Part shown: positions 14,121-16,161 of the stretch, piece by piece | How positions within the stretch are numbered: the stretch's first letter is position 1 | How the letters are laid out: the number at the start of each line of letters is the position of its first letter | Assembly: GCA_023336855.1 (NCBI GenBank) | Contig: JAMBLK010000250.1 | Span: 1 to 16,161 of the forward strand | DNA: 16,161 nucleotides | Direction: 5' to 3' | Source of the DNA: Actinomycetes bacterium | GTDB taxonomy: Bacteria; Actinomycetota; Acidimicrobiia; Spongiisociales; UBA5794 | Position numbers and translations under genes: made by a program | Notes under the pieces: model-generated | Databases searched by the model: none | What the model saw: the letters and a program-made list of their open reading frames with translations, nothing else | What the model was told of the DNA's origin: nothing

Positions 14121-14926
14121 CATCCCCTCCGGTACACGGCGACCGAGATCGGTATGAACACGGCCAGCAAGGCGATGATCCACACTACCGACCACATCAC
14201 GGCATCACCGGCCGGGATACCGTTGCTCAGATTCCGTGCCGCGTCGGCGACCACCGAGATCGGTTGCCACTTGGCGAAGCCCTGAAGCCAACCCGGCATC
14301 TGTTCCACCGGCGTGAACACAGTGCTCGCCAGCATCAGCGGGAACAGCCAGAACATGCTCAGCATGCCAACCATCTCGGCGTTCTTCACCTTGGCGGCGA
14401 TCGCCGCGTTCATCCAGGAGAAGGAGAAGCCGATGCCGACGCTGAGGGCGATCGCACCGATCGCTGCGCCGATGGACGCGAACCGGAACCCGAGCATGTA
14501 TCCCACGACAGCGACGAGCACGACGCTGATCGTATTTCTCAGACCGTCGGCGATCGTGCGCCCACCGAGGACCGCCAACTGGCTCATCGGGAGGGATCGG
14601 AATCGGTCGGTAACTCCTTGCGAGAGATCGGTAGCAAGTCCGGTACCCGTCTGTTGCGCACCCGTGAGGGTCGTAATGACGAAGATTCCCGGGACGAGGT
14701 ACTGGATATAGTCCACGCCTGCCCCGGCTCCGATGGCACCGCCAAAGACGTAGTAGAACAGCAGCAGGAAGAACACGCCCATGATCACTGCGAAGGTCAG
14801 CATCTCGGGTTGTCTGCGAGTCCGGATGAGGTCACGCCACGTCATGGTCACGATGTCCTGCAGAGCCCATCTGAATCGCTGAGCTACGCCCGCGTCTCGT
14901 GAGAGGACAGTTTGAGATGTCGTCAT
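14120..14926 (-). CDS. ABC-2 type drug efflux permease (DrrB-like)
   Basis: A 268-residue membrane subunit of an ABC-2 (DrrB-type) exporter with six predicted helices: about residues 43-63 (FAVIMGVFFLLLFYYVFGG), 75-95, 115-140, 150-172, 185-205 and 240-262. The cytoplasmic N-terminus WRDLIRTRRQPEML before the first helix, the TDRFRSLPMSQLAVLGGRTIADGLRN segment in the middle, and the QMPGWLQGFAKWQPISVVADAARNL block before the last helix are all typical for the family. It would form the channel and pair with the ATPase gene just upstream, whose stop it overlaps by four bases (ATGA). Likely cargo is a hydrophobic drug or antibiotic, but polyketide or lipid export by the same family cannot be excluded. 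Confidence 0.94.
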   Translation of the reverse strand: MTTSQTVLSRDAGVAQRFRWALQDIVTMTWRDLIRTRRQPEMLTFAVIMGVFFLLLFYYVFGGAIGAGAGVDYIQYLVPGIFVITTLTGAQQTGTGLATDLSQGVTDRFRSLPMSQLAVLGGRTIADGLRNTISVVLVAVVGYMLGFRFASIGAAIGAIALSVGIGFSFSWMNAAIAAKVKNAEMVGMLSMFWLFPLMLASTVFTPVEQMPGWLQGFAKWQPISVVADAARNLSNGIPAGDAVMWSVVWIIALLAVFIPISVAVYRRG

Positions 14927-15903
14927 CGGTTGCCTCCCGTTGCGGTGAGTGTCAGGAACACGTCGTCGAGTGTCGGTCGTCTGAGTTGAAAATCGGAGAC
15001 CCGAACGCCGGCGTCGTCGAGTACCCGGAGCACCGCCAGGCTCTGCCTCGAACCGTCGGTCAGCGGGATCTGGAGCAGAAGGTCTCCCGTGTCGCTCGAT
15101 ACGCCCGGGGCGACTCGCTCCGAGGCTTCAACGGCGCGACCAAGGTCCTCCAACGAGGTGACGTGCACTTCGAACACGTCTCGTTCGAGATCCGTCTTGA
15201 GCTCAGCGCTCGTACCCGATGCCTTCACGACACCTTCGTCGATGATGACGATGCGGTCGGAGAGTCGGTCGGCTTCTTCGAGGTACTGCGTCGTCAACAC
15301 GACGGCAGTGCCCTGCTCCGCGAGTTCACCGATCTCATCCCACAGCTCCGTACGGCTCCGAGGATCGAGGCCGGTGGTCGGCTCGTCGAGGAAGAGCACG
15401 GGCGGAGCAGCGATCAGGCTCGCCACGACGTCGAGACGCCGCCGCTGACCACCCGAGTAGGTCTCAACGACCCTTTCTGCGAACTCGCCCATATCGAAGC
15501 GTTCGACCAGGTGACCGATTCGCAGCTTCCGTTCGACTCTCGGAATCTTGTAGAGCCGGCCGAACATCTCGAGGTTCTCGTGAGCCGTCAGCTTCCCGTC
15601 AACGGCTGCAGCCTGACCAGCCAGACCGATAACCCGTCGCACAGCATCCGGCTGTGCTGCAACATCGAGGCCGACGATCGTCGCCGATCCTGTGTCGATC
15701 GGAAGCAGAGTCGTCAGCATCTTGATGGTCGTGGTCTTGCCGGCTCCATTGGGGCCGAGCAACCCCATGACCTCGCCGGCGCGAGCATCGAAGGACAGGT
15801 CACGAACGGCAACCGTATCGCCGTAGGACTTGTTGAGGTTTCGTGCGGAGACGGCGACGTTGCCATTTGCCACGGCCACCTCCGGTGGCGGTCGATCAGT
15901 CAT
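14923..15903 (-). CDS. ABC transporter ATP-binding protein (DrrA-like)
   Basis: A 326-residue ATPase of the daunorubicin-resistance (DrrA) type that drives efflux through the neighbouring permease. Walker A GPNGAGKTT is at 50-58, the Q-loop Gln near 97, the signature YSGGQ at 149-153, and Walker B VLFLDEP at 169-175. The H-loop position reads TTQYLEEAD, with Gln206 instead of His, which is normal in the DrrA subfamily. The last 80 or so residues form the extra DrrA C-terminal (DUF4162-like) domain, with a closing RRPTLDDVFLTLTG-type motif. ATG 15903 opens the operon; a weak GAGA-like site lies upstream. The permease ATG overlaps its stop by four bases. Family and role are certain at the level of export; cargo is unknown. 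Confidence 0.95.
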   Translation of the reverse strand: MTDRPPPEVAVANGNVAVSARNLNKSYGDTVAVRDLSFDARAGEVMGLLGPNGAGKTTTIKMLTTLLPIDTGSATIVGLDVAAQPDAVRRVIGLAGQAAAVDGKLTAHENLEMFGRLYKIPRVERKLRIGHLVERFDMGEFAERVVETYSGGQRRRLDVVASLIAAPPVLFLDEPTTGLDPRSRTELWDEIGELAEQGTAVVLTTQYLEEADRLSDRIVIIDEGVVKASGTSAELKTDLERDVFEVHVTSLEDLGRAVEASERVAPGVSSDTGDLLLQIPLTDGSRQSLAVLRVLDDAGVRVSDFQLRRPTLDDVFLTLTATGGNR

Positions 15904-15928
15904 CAGTGGATCTCACTCTCATAGACAG

Positions 15929-15973
15929 AGTGGACAGTATATCACCTTATCTAGACATTATGTCCAACTCTTT
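15929..15973 (-). promoter_or_regulatory. Efflux operon promoter with overlapping dyad (likely TetR operator)
   Basis: On the minus strand TGGACA (15966-15961) and TATACT (15941-15936) form a promoter with a long 19-base spacer. TGGACA recurs on the plus strand at 15931-15936, giving arms 30 bases apart in opposite directions, each preceded by an AGAGT-like stretch. A further 11-bp palindrome GACATTATGTC (15954-15964) overlaps the -35. A repressor binding here would block both elements; the TetR protein of the operon is the obvious candidate. Confidence 0.5.
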
Positions 15974-15999
15974 CAACCGACCCTCCTCCCCGATCTTGG

Positions 16000-16012
16000 C
16001 GGCACGGTGCCG
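16000..16012. repeat. 13-bp palindrome upstream of the efflux promoter
   Basis: CGGCAC-G-GTGCCG is a perfect dyad in the otherwise empty stretch between the efflux promoter and the window end. It could be an operator or a short hairpin; nothing decides between these. A TAACAT hexamer follows at 16015-16020 on the plus strand. Confidence 0.3.
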
Positions 16013-16057
16013 GATAACATGGTGCGGCTACCTCTGCCCGACAGAAGGATCAGACGC

Positions 16058-16161
16058 TTGACAACCCACCGCCGACACGACACCGAGACCTGCGAACACT
16101 GCCTCCAGAACCGCTCTTCGTCCACAGATCTCCACGACCGACCTTCCTGGGTTCGCGACGC
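16058..16161 (+). CDS. Possible start of a plus-strand gene, cut by the window end
   Basis: A TTG at 16058 with AAGGA 8 bases upstream opens a frame that stays open to the window end (34 codons). The peptide begins MTTHRRHDTETCEHC and is rich in His, Arg and Cys, with a CxxC pair at residues 12 and 15. About three quarters of its third positions are G or C, in keeping with a coding frame in this genome. It is too short to identify. A competing minus-strand frame through the same bases (stop at 16028) encodes a lipoprotein-signal-like stretch but has poorer codon use. Treat as a candidate only. Confidence 0.3.
   Translation, partial: MTTHRRHDTETCEHCLQNRSSSTDLHDRPSWVRD

Noticed and set aside
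14081..15924. Two long plus-strand frames opposite the efflux operon
   Set aside because: Both lie opposite the DrrA/DrrB-like genes, whose Walker motifs and helices are unambiguous.
16058..16063. TTGACA resembling a perfect -35 element
   Set aside because: No -10-like hexamer lies 16-19 bases downstream; the bases are better read as a TTG start followed by an ACA codon.
1..16161. CRISPR arrays, tRNA genes, insertion sequences, integrase or attachment sites
   Set aside because: I saw no regularly spaced repeats, cloverleaf-type sequences, transposase or recombinase motifs, or long flanking direct repeats on either strand.

Overview
The window looks like chromosomal DNA of a high-GC Gram-positive bacterium (Actinomycetota). 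The clearest marker is a Bpa/PafE-type bacterial proteasome activator ending in a C-terminal HbYX motif. A PAC2-family protein, DrrAB-like drug efflux, a DUF433 protein and promoters of leaderless type (TANNNT 6-8 bases before an ATG) agree with this. An Acidimicrobiia-like or other deep-branching, possibly salt-exposed lineage is a guess from the NhaA and Ca2+/Na+ antiporters; there is no rRNA or tRNA to settle it. Coding density is very high. I see no tRNA, rRNA, CRISPR array, insertion sequence or prophage gene.

Left part (1-3305, all minus): proteasome activator bpa, then an aldehyde:ferredoxin oxidoreductase with all four [4Fe-4S] cysteines, then a PAC2-family protein 29 bases downstream. 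Divergent from bpa is a large membrane-anchored penicillin-acylase-family Ntn hydrolase (3359-5887, plus). It converges almost end to end on a Phd/RelE toxin-antitoxin pair (5896-6455, minus), which has a clear promoter and an overlapping dyad.

Middle (6537-9814): a divergent ion-homeostasis pair, a CaCA-family Ca2+/Na+ antiporter (minus) and an NhaA Na+/H+ antiporter (plus), followed by a DUF547 protein (plus). The DUF547 gene overlaps tail to tail by 34 bp with a six-helix membrane protein (minus). That membrane protein gene overlaps the end of a beta-class DNA methyltransferase gene by TTGA. No restriction endonuclease is visible. The methyltransferase start is preceded by a perfect 8-bp inverted repeat enclosing its Shine-Dalgarno sequence. 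A short, toxin-less DUF433 gene diverges from it.

Right part (11665-15903, all minus): prephenate dehydratase (phenylalanine synthesis) behind an aldo/keto reductase, then a compact efflux operon: DrrA-like ATPase, DrrB-like permease and TetR regulator, joined by 4-base and 1-base overlaps. A dyad covers the -35 and -10 elements of this operon. The last 258 bases hold that promoter and possibly the start of a plus-strand gene that leaves the window.

I found no clear novel multi-gene system. The items most worth following are the methyltransferase/membrane-protein unit with its unusual leader, and the AOR-PAC2 pair next to the proteasome activator.
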